Below the pieces are notes generated by a model, which saw only the letters and a list, made by a program, of their open reading frames with translations, did not search any database and was not told the DNA's origin. DNA of 64,000 bases from Styela clava (Eukaryota; Chordata; Ascidiacea; Stolidobranchia; Styelidae). Below are positions 11,886 to 23,500 of the stretch, one piece after another (the stretch's first letter is position 1; the number at the start of each line of letters is the position of its first letter). The DNA lies in NCBI RefSeq assembly GCF_964204865.1, contig NC_135255.1, positions 3,100,001 to 3,164,000 of the forward strand, given 5' to 3'. A program made the translations under genes and the position numbers.

Positions 11886-13994
11886 ATGAAGATGGGTTTC
11901 CCATTTTGTCTTCTTCTTCTCTCAATTTCTGGGGGTAAGCAAATTGCTGCGTATATACGTTATTATTTACTCATGCTTATATAGAAACAACTGTGCTTAA
12001 AATCTACTAGTTATTCATCGTTTCGAAAACTTTCGATTCTTTCCTTCGAATAGTTTCTTTCTTGCTATATGTTTTCCATTTTGTGGAAATATGTTCTATT
12101 TTTAGTCTTCTGTGCTTCCGGACGCGAAATCAGAGCAGTAAAGCCGAGAAAAGTGACAGAAATGCAAGAAGTTAAATTTGCAGAGTTTGAATTAAAGTAC
12201 GTTGAAGTTGTAGATGCTAGTTGTTTGACAACTTATTGTGGAGAAGCATGCGTGAAATCAAGTGAGCAACATCTGACACATTGTGATATGTGTATCTCAA
12301 CAAAATGTGGTACGTGATTAACAACAATATAATGTATAAACTTAAATACCTAGGTCCTAGGCAAAATCTGTCGACCAAGAATTATCATTTACCTGAGCGA
12401 TAGCAACTATCACCAAGTGCAGCGAACAATGTTTATTTGTATATCAATAGATTCTTTTCCATTAGCATCTTACGTGAATATACGATGGGTTGAATTTGAA
12501 GGTTCAAGAAAAAGTTGGTTTCAGATTAGAAATATCTTCTTTTTGACAAATCACCCTGCTGTGGCACTGCATCAAGCGACACGAAATTTTCAAATGTAGT
12601 GCATTTCTACATTATCTGATTTTTAAGAAAAATATATGTATATATATTGTCATGCAATACTAACCAGATGCATTATTTATTTTGGTCATTCTAATACACT
12701 GATTCTAAGAAAGATGTAATGGACTAATTCGGTCTAAATAATATTAGGAGTAAGGTCATAAAGTTACGCGTAAAGTTGAGAGCACTTTAAAGCAATTTAT
12801 TATTCTACGATTAAAAACTACAGTCGTAATTATCTTTCAAAGATGCCAGTATCTTTCAACTATGTAATTCATTTGCTTCATATCCACTTAACCGTAAATC
12901 ATATTAGGACGATGATCTGGACAAAAAAAATAACAAGGCGACTGTTCTTTGGGCAATTGCAAGAAAGAATGCGAACAAAAATAGCAAAGCTAAAATGTCT
13001 GATTAGGTGCGGGCATATCACGGTTGCTTTTTACAATCATTCTTCGCATTCACAGGGTATTTAAATGTCACGCTCAAGATTAGTATTCCATACTTTTAAG
13101 TAATATTTTTGTTTTCTTCTATTCAGCTTACGACAGTGACATCACTCCGTTCTTTGATCACCTGAAATGCACTATCAAAGCACGAAAAGAATGTTCTAAA
13201 AACCACCTTTGCTCCGATGTTATTGATAGATCTTCATGTGTAGAATGTATGGATTACTGCCTATCAAAAGGTAGAAAACTAAAATTGTTAATAACAAAAT
13301 TCTTCTCTCTAATTTTTTCATTTCGCGGTCGTACTTGCAGCTTCAAGTTTCGACAACCGAAGTGTTCGCGGTCGTACTTGCAGCTTCAAGTTTCGACAAC
13401 CGAAGTGTGTTTAAGACTACCATCGTTTGTGTCATGCGATGTTAATATTGTTTAGTAAAGTAAAGTTTTCCTTGAAACTTATATACCGAAGGATATGATT
13501 CTGATGGACAAAATTGTTCCTCGAGCATATTGTTACCTAACGAATTCGAACCCAAGAAAGCTTTTTTTCTGATTCGCACTACGCATATATATATTGCACC
13601 TATTGCGTAAAAAAAAATTAACAAATTCTATTCTGTCAATGTATATTATGGGTTTTGTAAATTGAAAATATAATAAATTAGCTAAAGTAACACAAATGCT
13701 TATTTTCAGCCGCGAGAAAAAGGATTTGGAGCAAGTTAATGGAAAAATGCAAAAATGACTGCACGGAAGATGAATGCTTTATCAACAAGACGTCAAATGA
13801 ATGCATTGCTTGTAAGCTGCGTTGTAGTAAGTTGCATATTTTGAATTTATTTATAGTCATCAAATAAAAGTCAGATAGGATATCTTTCTAATTTATACGT
13901 GGGCATATTGATTGATTTTGAATAATTTGTAACAAAACGGCCTTCTTTTTTCATCTTTTTCACAGATCTTCCAGTATCGACAACCCAAAAGTGA
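11886..13994 (+). CDS. Small secreted cysteine-module protein
   Basis: Five exons, 180 residues: 11886-11934, 12106-12309, 13127-13270, 13710-13826 and 13966-13994. All four introns are phase 1 and GT-AG. Exon 1 plus the start of exon 2 gives a classic signal peptide (MKMGFPFCLLLLSISG then VFCASG). Exons 2, 3 and 4 each encode one cysteine module ending CDMCISTKC, CVECMDYC or CIACKLRC. Exon 5 adds nine residues and TGA. The plan matches the gene at 5408-9549 without the mucin domain, so the two look like tandem paralogues. Cys spacing suggests disulphide-bonded extracellular modules. I recognise no named family. An extra copy of the last exon lies at 13341-13460 in intron 3. Confidence 0.75.
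13323..13460 (+). repeat. Duplicated terminal exon with 43-bp tandem repeat
   Basis: Units 13323-13365 and 13366-13408 are identical over about 43 bp, and each carries an acceptor-like ACTTGCAG. From 13384 on, the sequence aligns with terminal exon 5 and its 3' flank at 13966-14045: both have TCGACAACC, then TTAAGAC, ACCA, CGTTT, TGTGYCA and TATTGTT-AGTA words. Splicing exon 3 to either acceptor in phase 1 reaches a stop soon after. Confidence 0.75.
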
Positions 13995-14731
13995 TTAAGA
14001 CTTACCACCGTTTTGTGCCAAGCGGTGTTTATATTGTTCAGTAGGCCTACAGGATGACCCGAATCTTGATCTTGTACCTAAGAATACTTTTTGTCATTTA
14101 ATTTTTTTTCTTAATTTTAGTACGGACTTTTGCGTAGCATATCCATTTGTTTTCAAATAAAAATTGTAGTTTATCAATAATATATCTTAGAAACTGTGGG
14201 ATTTAGGCAACAGTTGTGAATTTGTGTTTGTAGTCGACGACGACTGTTGAAACGTGATTCGATAGTCAAATTTAACTATACGTCAAAAAGTTTGGAAGTT
14301 TCTTGGTTAAAAAGAGGAAAAGGTTATCACAGAATTAAATTTATTTTATTACTAGAGAACGATAGATGACTAGCTTTGACTTGATTTATATTACGACGCA
14401 TACAAGTCACTAGGATTTGGAAGCTTGAAAGTAAAATTTGAGCTGATCGGGTGGTAGTAAATGCGACTAAACGATATTGTTGAGAGCGTAAATGATATTT
14501 TCTCGTTAAAAGCTTTATTGAGTGTATATTCGATGAGGTAGTTGTTGACCCTTTGTCTCGACCTGGGACCTTTTTCCCCAATAGTATCTGCAGTCTAAAG
14601 GGGCCTCATTGCATGAAAGAATTGTGCTTGGGACTGCCTTGCTTAAGTGTAGTCTACGTCATAAATAATTGGGCAAAAGAGGTGTTGTTCTTTTTAAAAT
14701 ATTGAATTACATTAAAAGGCCATTCGTCACC
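13995..14731. other. 3' flank of the small cysteine-module gene
   Basis: AATAAA at 14156-14161 is a likely polyadenylation signal for the gene ending at 13994. The rest has no supported coding frame. Confidence 0.5.
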
Positions 14732-14739
14732 CTCTACAG

Positions 14740-16405
14740 CAGGGGTGGCCAACCTATGGCGCATGCGCCAAACGTGGCGCATTGCATGATTAGAGGTGGC
14801 GCATTGCATCTTTAACCCTTTTCATGCCAAAATTGTTAATTGCACTTGGCTTCTCCACGCCAAGCCGTTTTTTTGCGATTTACATGGTGACTTTTGATTG
14901 TACCTAAAATCTATTCTCCTTACTCCACGTCGTCCACTTACGGCTTGTTGGAATTAGAAACAACAGGCGATTATCGACGTTAGCTTTTGGACGGACTTCA
15001 TCATGACATTCATTCTAGACTTTTAGCAAAAATTAGTAAAATTTACTATTTTTTCCCTACTGGAGTAAAAAGTTCAGAACTTCTGGAAAAATAGAAAATC
15101 GCCATTTATCAGCTTGAAACATGGATTTTCCATTGCCCAGACTTCCCAAATATCTCCCAATAACCATTGAACAACCAGTTGAATTGCCCAGGCCTAAAAA
15201 ATTTATTATAAATCAACCCACAACATGCTGAAAATGACCCCTAAATACCACCTTTTTCATCCAAACTTCAAATGACCGTTGTCAACAAAAGCGAAGCGTA
15301 AAATCGCTTGCTGTGACGCAAGTACTAATTTTAAAGAATCCTGGAGTAAAATCACGCGACGCTAGGCCAAACAGCTGATTAGCAAAGGCCAATTAGAATC
15401 GAGGGTAGAGTAGAGTAGATATTGATACTAAAGGCCTGTTGTCACAATATTACGCCTAACTTTACTTCTTAATCGTACCCTTTTCTCTTCGTTGGTAAAA
15501 ACAGCTTTATTGCGTAATGCTCAGCTCATAAGACAGAATACGTTTTTCTCCTACTTTCAGGAAGGCTGTAGTTTTTACTTGAAGCATGGCGTCACAATGG
15601 TTCCCTGTTTCGCAATCAATCGTAATCTGTTTATCGTAAATTGCCCGAATTTTTGCGTGGATACGAGAATTTTCGTTGAGTTAACTATATATATGCGGCT
15701 GTCATTGAAATTCATTCATTCAAGTCGTTTTCATGATATTTCAAAAGAAGAAGACTCTATACTTGCTTTTATAAACCCATTTTCACTTAGTGAACTAAAC
15801 ATAATGAAGATGCCAAGCAATATACAATTGGAACTAATTGACTTGAAAACTCATCCATCATTGAAAATTAAATTTGATGAGCTTTCTTCAGTCCCAAGTG
15901 CATCTGACATGATCAAGTTCTGGCAATCGTTACCTCGTGAAAATTTTCCAGAACTGAGAAAATTTGCCCAGGGTTTTATATGTCGTTTCGGAACGACATA
16001 TAGATGTGAACAAACATTTTCTGCCATGAAACTAAGCAAAAGCAAAGCGAGGTCAAGACTTACAGATTTAAATTTGAAGAATGCACTGCTCCACTCAGTA
16101 ACAAACTTAACTCCAAGAATAAAAAAACTGGCGAAAGTAAAACAGCAGCAAAAGTCTCATAAAGGCGGTACTTAAATAAAATTGATCAGTTTTATTTATT
16201 ATACTTCCTTGCTTAATTTCTATTCATGTGAAGTTGTAAATTGTAAAAACTACATATACGTGTGTATATATGTGTGTGTATTATAAATTTATATAATTTC
16301 AACAAGGAGCGGACATTAGGAGTGGGAATACAAGAGATTTACGGCGCATCTGAAACATTATGTTTAAAACGTGGCGCATGGTATGTGTAAGGTTGGCCAC
16401 CCCTG
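14740..16405 (+). mobile_element. hAT transposon with partial transposase (GTF2I-repeat/ZBED-like)
   Basis: A perfect 8-bp target duplication CTCTACAG flanks it (14732-14739, 16406-16413). The terminal inverted repeats begin CAGGGGTGGCCAACCT; subterminal GTGGCGCAT words repeat at both ends. Inside, an open frame around 15492-16175 holds the C-terminal part of a hAT transposase: the helix with FGTTYRCEQTFSAMKLSKSK and SRLTDLNLKNALLHS is typical of the group domesticated as ZBED5, FAM200 and GTF2IRD2. The N-terminal zinc finger and most of the catalytic core are missing, so it is an internally deleted derivative. Confidence 0.9.
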
Positions 16406-16420
16406 CTCTACAGTCTACAC

Positions 16421-16977
16421 CAAGGGTGTGCAACCTTTTTCGCAGGCGGGCCAAATATCAATAACCGGGTGAAACCGCGGGCCGCACCATTATTTAACAA
16501 ATGCGTTCTATTGGTTGCAGGAACAAAATGACGTGTTTTTGTTATTGATTTCATGTCATCATTAAGAGTCATTGCAGAAATGATCTTCACACCCAATTTA
16601 AACGAATTCAGTAAGAAATTCGCTGCTGGTTTATTTTCCTGACTACTTTTATCCAAATTTGCTTGAATGGAAGTGCTAGCAATTCGATATGACGCAAATT
16701 TTAGAGAAAAATATGTTGGCAAAATATGCCATATTTGAAGCCATGACTTTTTTCAAATGTGGAAAGTTGTCTTGGTTGAGATGTTTTCAGTGAAATACGC
16801 CAAGATTCATTTCCAAATAATTTCCTGTCAAATCTTATTCTAGGTTAGATTTAGACAAAATCTGGAACCAAAACTCATTTAGCTTTTGTATCTTTTAATA
16901 TTAAATTATTTTAAACTGCTCTACAGTTACCTCCGCGGGCCACATTTGGCCCGCGGGCCGCACTTTGCACACCCCTG
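16421..16977. mobile_element. Non-autonomous hAT element, 557 bp
   Basis: Flanked by a perfect 8-bp duplication GTCTACAC (16413-16420, 16978-16985). The left end reads CAAGGGTGTGCAACC and the right end, reversed, CAGGGGTGTGCAAAG, each followed by a GCGGGCC-rich subterminal block. No transposase. It lies 15 bp from the previous hAT. Confidence 0.9.
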
Positions 16978-16985
16978 GTCTACAC

Positions 16986-18344
16986 TATGCCCTACGGGTT
17001 TTCTGTTGCTAGCTTCAATTTTTGTCCTAGGGGTTGTCAATGCTTGTTACCCCTAAGAATATAAAACGCTATTTATAAAACTGTGTATTTACTATGAAAT
17101 ACAAAATTGATGCAATGTTTTTATTATAATTCAATTCAGCTTTCAGCAATGAGTTTTAATCTCGTCTCTAAAAAAATGTAGTAAATTTAGATATATAATC
17201 AGAATACGACAATTATAGATGAATGCTCGAGGGCCGCAGTCGAGGGAGTTTGATATCCCTGGGATAAATCCTCTTAATTTTCGATCATCTTCGATTTTCA
17301 TGTTAGAATGTGATTTGGGAAGAGATGTTGCCTGGAGTTAGATATAAACTCTCTGGGCCTATTCATTGTTTCGCACTTATGTGTTGTTCTTTCGTCCGTT
17401 GTGTACTACCCCACTAAGGTTCCTAAAATGTTCAGGCAGTAAACAGGTTCACTTTTCATTAGGATGATTAAATAGAATACATTATTTTGCTATACTTTTC
17501 TTGTTGGGGTGTTTCGAATATCTGCAATTTTTTATTCCACAAAAATTTGACTTGCGAAAAAAGTTTTGGAACCACTGAAATACCCGACATCAAAGGGTGA
17601 ACATGCGCTCAGTCTGCAGACGCACCCCAAGTACGAGTACTATATCTTCCGAGCATCGGAAGAGGAATGTTTAAACGACAAAAATGAATATATATCTGAA
17701 TCCAAAGCGCGTCGGCCCAGCTTGGAGGTTAGCAAATCGTGATAAGCGTTAGGAATCCGCTTGCCATCGTACCTCTGATTAACTGTGTTGGTCGCATCCC
17801 GTGAGAAATAAATATAGACGAGATGACTGCTGGACTCCTCGCCGCCATGGGGCGATTTACTTGCTTCGCCATTCGCTAAAGCCCATGTATCTGAAGCTAA
17901 TAACTGGCTAACTAAATGAGAGCTCATAAGTCATACCCGACATGAACATGGACTAATTTTGGTATCATTACAGTCTATTAATTCAAAATAGTTTCTTTTG
18001 GTCAGGGGTGCATGGTTAGAAATAAAAAGCGTCGTGATTTGGCTTAAAACCCAGTTTTGGGTCACAAAATGTTCAACGAGTAATTCAGATTATATATATA
18101 TCGTAAATGGACTCATCTATCATGCAAAACGATCCGCAATTCTGCGTCGCAGTTTAGCACGCATCTCATCCGTGCCATCCTGAAGAGTTTCCGCGACTGC
18201 CCAAGTAAAGAGGCAGAGATGTTTAAAAAACAGTAAAAAAAACTTGGGAGTTTCATGTCTCTTTATTTCACAAGTTCAGAGTAGCTATAGAAGACGCACC
18301 TCGATATTATCCCCATTTTGTGTTGGGACATATGGCATACAGTT
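16986..18344. other. Intergenic stretch with one SINE-like copy
   Basis: No supported gene. A dispersed-repeat copy sits at 17815-17960; the rest is unremarkable AT-rich DNA. Confidence 0.45.
17815..17960 (+). repeat. Dispersed SINE-like repeat, copy 1
   Basis: Shares the words CTCCTCGCCGCC, TGGGGYGRTTT, CCATGYAT, AATAACTGGCTAACTAA, CATACCC and ACATGGACT, in the same order, with the minus-strand copy at 61375-61600. The piece at 20985-21075 has the last four words. Confidence 0.65.
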
Positions 18345-19746
18345 TAGAGATGTACCGATATCGGCAATATCGGCCATTTTTTCGGTATCGGCCATGTATC
18401 GGTATCGGTTAGATTAAGGCCGATATTTCCGATATATTTACCTTTTTGATATGGTCCAGAATGTTTTAAATGATTAGTTGGAATACTACTTTTCAATTTA
18501 TTTTTTGTCTGGAAAGATCGTGAGCTATGAGCTATGAATAGGATTCACGTGTTTTTAGCTATTTATTAGCCAAACCAGTTCAACTAATTTGGCTATTTTC
18601 GCTGTCAATTTTTTATATTGACATTTTCAATATTACATAGTAATTATGAAGAAATATATCAACACAGCACATAACAAAAAGCAATTAGGCGCCCAGTTTT
18701 AAATCATACAGTGGAATTGGGGTCCTTATTAACGGCACATAGACTTTTGGCACGGGTATAAATTCTGACTGTTTGTCGTCAAGTACGAGTGCTGTCGGTT
18801 CCATTACATTTGAACCCACGTACATTTGAACCCATGACAATTGCACCTGTATGCTATTGCACCTATATAATTTTTTTTGTTTCACGGATAGTTAAACCCA
18901 TACTAACCCTAACCCATGGGTTTTAGCACCCGCATATAGATTGAACCCGTGGATATACGCATGGGTTCAAATGTACATGGGTTCAAATGTACGGTCACCA
19001 GTGCTGTCATTTAGTCCGTCGACATCGATAAACTAAATTTCGACACAATTATCTCTCTACGCAGGTATTAATTTTAATTGTGTTTAACTACACAATTATT
19101 TTATAGATATATAGACATACCCGCCTAGCCCTAGACTGTCTCAAAATATATGATGGCAATTGTAAAATATTATAAAATAGTAAAGTAAAAAAACATCCTC
19201 GACGGTTATAGGTAGGCCTTCTTTTTGTCGGTGCTGATTGATATTCTTTAATGTTGGCTTTGACTTATTGCGTCGACGATTACGATTAGCCACGAAATAA
19301 AATATTTGTAAAATGCTTTTAAATTGAACGTAGGACGGCGGCGCTAGAATATGTGGGTGATATTCGATATTCTTTTAAACACGAATAACGATATTCGAAG
19401 GTTGCGATATTAACATTAAATTCAAATTGGACATCCCGGCTTATGAGTTTTCTAATTGAACACCGAGATTACTAGCGTTACTGTACAATGTATCTTAATC
19501 AGTTAAAGCAAACACCAAACATTAACTTCATATTATGTGATATATCCTTATTTCGATCTGAAATAATGTGTACTATGAACAACGCTCAAAGACCATTGTT
19601 TTAACCTGTCTGCCCTATACAGCACCCCTAATTAAGTAATAATTACATAGTATGGGTATCGGAATATCGGCTTTTTTGTAGTATCGGCATCGGCGTTTTA
19701 AGCTGATATCGGTATCGGCGACAAAAGTGGTATCGGTACATCTCTA
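18345..19746. mobile_element. hAT-like element with TAGAGATGTACCGATA ends
   Basis: The left end reads TAGAGATGTACCGATA and the right end is its reverse complement with one small difference, followed inward by repeated TATCGG words on both sides. Flanks share TACAG but do not give a clean 8-bp duplication. No transposase frame. A second element (18797-18999) is inserted in it. Confidence 0.7.
18797..18999. mobile_element. 203-bp inverted-repeat MITE nested in a hAT
   Basis: A 9-bp direct repeat AGTGCTGTC flanks it (18788-18796, 19000-19008). The long inverted ends each contain two copies of ACATTTGAACCCA (left) or TGGGTTCAAATGTAC (right); the left arm also has two TATTGCACC-like words. The centre contains CTAACCCTAACCC. 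A 9-bp duplication suggests a Mutator-like or related transposase rather than hAT, but the class is inferred. Confidence 0.75.
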
Positions 19747-19910
19747 AATTACAGTTGTGTTCCAATGATGCATTTTAAAACCGCACCATGCGTGGATGTG
19801 TTATGGACTGTGCATCTGCTATAAATATTGGGTTGTTTCAATTTGAAATGTTAAAAATATAATTTTATATACCGTAATGCAATGCGTACAAATGCAACAT
19901 CAAGTTGGTG

Positions 19911-20345
19911 AGGAAAACAATAAATGAACTAATTGGTAAAAATAGAACTAATGCATGTACTTGTACTGGACTCGAATACAGTACTGCAGTAGCACAGTCC
20001 CAAGTGGCACAAAGCTTCCCTGACAATATGCCATAGCCGGCTGTGACAAAAGCCGCCTCTCATATCTTGAGAAGCATGGATTCCCATCATTAGAAATATA
20101 GTTATGAACATTATGCGCGAATAGAAGTCGAGTTCCAGTTTTGGAATCAATGGTATTCCATTCAAGATTTTAAAATATTATTGATATCCTCATTCAACCT
20201 CTCGCTAAGCTCCAAGACAGCCAAAGTTCTTTCTCTTTTGAAGAAGGGTAGCGCGATGGCGATAGCAGATCTTGGGATCTATAGTCTTCTTCTGTCATTT
20301 TCCAAAATTGTTGAAACAATAATGTATAGCAGGATGTCAAAAGGC
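19911..20345 (+). mobile_element. LINE reverse-transcriptase fragment (CR1/L2-like)
   Basis: Position 19911 matches the LINE at 27480 nearly exactly (GAAAACAATWAATGAACTA). Further on, frames read FGINGIPFKILK, then FNLSLSS, AKVLSLLKKG and LLSFSKIVETIMYSR, the conserved order of the N-terminal RT region in CR1/L2 elements. It is frameshifted and short. Confidence 0.7.
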
Positions 20346-20593
20346 AATAATATTTTCTACTCGCATGGAGTCGAAATTAACTTGAGTTGTTTACGCTCAC
20401 TGACATCACGTATTTACACGCTTACACATTGCCTTGTCTGTAACTTGCAGTTAGGTAAACGTTTAGTTAGTAGATACGGTATATAAGAATGAACGACGCA
20501 CTGCTGCTCTTGTGTTTGGGACCATTCTGACCTGTGGATGGATGTACGTTCTCCTGCGTTTTGACTAATAATACATGATTGGAGTAAATCAAA

Positions 20594-23500
20594 ATGCGTA
20601 GTGTTATAGCCTTGATTGCTTTCTTTTTCCTTCTTGAGTGCTCCGATATTACTGCGCTTCGAGTTCCGACGCCGCTCGTGATATGGCATGGAATGGGTAA
20701 GAATGATATAGGCTAATATAAGTCTATATTATATACCGTTACCGTATATATATACTATACTCTTGTACTTGATTTATAGATTGATTGTCGAAATGAAATA
20801 GTAGTAGTATTTCTCTAGTTCAGTATTATTTGTGAGCCTAACTGGAAATATTTTTCATAATTGCGAAAATGTAATTTCAGGATTCCCCATTTTAAAACTT
20901 GAGCTAGGCTAATATTATAGCATAAAGTCAATAAGACAGCTTAATCATATGCCGAACAATCGCCTTTTTTTCCGATTACAGGATTACTAGTCCCATGTCA
21001 GGTATGGGGTTAGTAAGCCAGTTATTTATTTCAGATGCATGGACTTAATGGTTGAGGAAGCCGTAACTAAGGTTTCCCATTTTAAAACTTGGGAGCTAGA
21101 CATCCCGTCTTCAGTATTGATAATTGCTAATGCTAACTCTTTTATATTGATTTTACAAGACGAATAAACATACATATATACAAAGCATCTCCATGCTAGA
21201 AAGTGCTTGTGCGCGGCTTGCAGTACCGGTACTACTATGGGTAGTAATAAAGTTTTAGGGTTTTATTTTGTATTTGATTGCAAACAGAATTATGGGATTG
21301 TTTTATCTGTGTGGTTGTTGTATGTGTTATAAGAGTGTACCTTATGTCTATATGTATTGCTGTATTCAAGGCCTATCTACATATATCCCATTGTTTTTGT
21401 ACTAAATTTAAATTTCCAAATGTTGTTTCCCACCAGTTGAAATGAAGTGTTGCATGAATAAACATTTATTGTTGTCAAAGTAAACATGAGATACCACTGA
21501 AGGTTTGAAATGGATACAATGATATGTAGGATAAATATAGCAAGTCGCTTATCCTTATCAATTCACTATTCATTTCTGTCAAAATGGCAAAGAAAATTTG
21601 CGCTCATCTGAGACAATAGGCTATACTGAATATTTAATAAGCACGAATCTCCTGGCTGACTCTCTTGATTCGATTTGTATTTCCAAATTGTATTCATTGA
21701 TTTGTTGAAAAACAATGAGGTAATATAATTTGATGTTTGTTTGACATTATCTGCTGCTGAAGTCAGCAAAGACAATGTCGCTGATATGGCGACTAAATAG
21801 TCTTTCATGGACCCTTGTTGGTTGTGGTCTCAAATATTGTTTTGGTACAACGCATGACGAAAATAAATATCTGAATTGAATTGAAACAAAGTCTTATTGA
21901 TTCACCTATTCTGTGTATTTGCTAATAGTATTGCTCATGAATTCAAAAACTCAATAAGACAATATCGTATTGTTACTATGGTAAAGTAGAATGGCTTTCA
22001 GTTTGAAAAAATAACTTACAATGACTTAAGCTGATTGACTGCTTTATGCAAGGTCAAAGTATTTTCCTGGAGGATTTTAGAATTTTCCCTTTTTAATTTA
22101 ATCTCTTATGTTTAATTGTTTATTTTAGGCGATACATGCTGCAATCCACTAAGCATGGGCAGAATAATAAAAATGGTTGAAAATCAAATTCCAGGAATTT
22201 ATGTTCATTCGCTTCAGATAGGATCCACGTTTTCTGAAGACACTTTAAATGGTTTTTTGATGCCAGTTCCTGAACAGGTGCTGAAAATTACAATTGAATG
22301 TTATGAACGATAGAAAATAGAATCATCAATTTTAGTGGTATTGCTATAACGATAAATCTTCTGCCCCACACTTATTCCACAGGAATAAAACACCAAATTA
22401 TTTTCCTCAATTGAGTAGCTGTTTGATTTGGTGATCGACCTAAATATGATGGTAACAACTAAGTAATTACTTATAAAATTGTACAAACATTCCAACTATA
22501 ACTGTTTTCTTTATCTCTGGTAACAGTTATCCAAACGGTATTTTTTTGGATATCGTGCATTTCATCTTCAACCAATTCTTGATAAATATCTTTGTTACCA
22601 AAAATGACTGGATATCACTCATGCAATTTCATTAAAATTAGTGGATGGATGTTGGTCAAAAAATCAATAAGTCTTGTATAAAAATTTAAGCTTTTTTTAT
22701 TGTATTTTCAGATAGAACTCGCTTGTAGTAAAGTACAAAATGATCCTCATTTACAAAATGGCTTTAATGTGATGGGATTTTCGCAAGGTGCTCAGTTTCT
22801 GTAAGTAGTGGACATACTAATATAGACTCAGTACTTGTACCATTTGAAGTTTTATAAAGCCTTATCATTCAAGGATTTATGATTCAACAGAATGAGGGTT
22901 TCTCAAGTGTTCATTATATAATTCTTTAATTTGCAATTAATTGTGATTGTTCTCTGCCTTTTTTCACAGGAGAGCACTCATTCAGCAATGTGATGGTATA
23001 ACAGTCCATAACCTGATTTCGATTGGGGGGCAACACCAAGGTGTCTATGGATTTCCAAACTGTATGGGTGATGATATTGAAATGTGTGATTATGTAAGAC
23101 GTCTTTTGAATATGGGAGCATACTTTCCTCCTATTCAAAACAGGTATGTTTTTTTAAAAAATAATTCACTTGGTGTTTAGCATTCAACAATCCTATTGCC
23201 TGACAATCAGAAGAGGGTGATTGTACTGTTTTTATGCCTAGCACTTGCTAGGATTAAGGATTTTCCTTATTCATTTCTAAGTTTTGTTATCAACTGCTCA
23301 TTTAGGTTGGGTAATATATCTTTTTAGGTTAATATATCTAGTTAATAATGCAGTTGTTTAATAGTCAATGAGTTCCATAAAATTTGCTAAACAAAATCTT
23401 CAAATTTCTATCGATTTAAATATACAATGCTAGTACATCATTAAGTTAGTAGAGTGGTCTGCTGGACTTACTGTTCTTTTTCAGTATCTCAAGGTGTACC

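Noticed and set aside
18900-18912. Interstitial telomere (CTAACCCTAACCC)
   Set aside because: Only two units, inside a small MITE.
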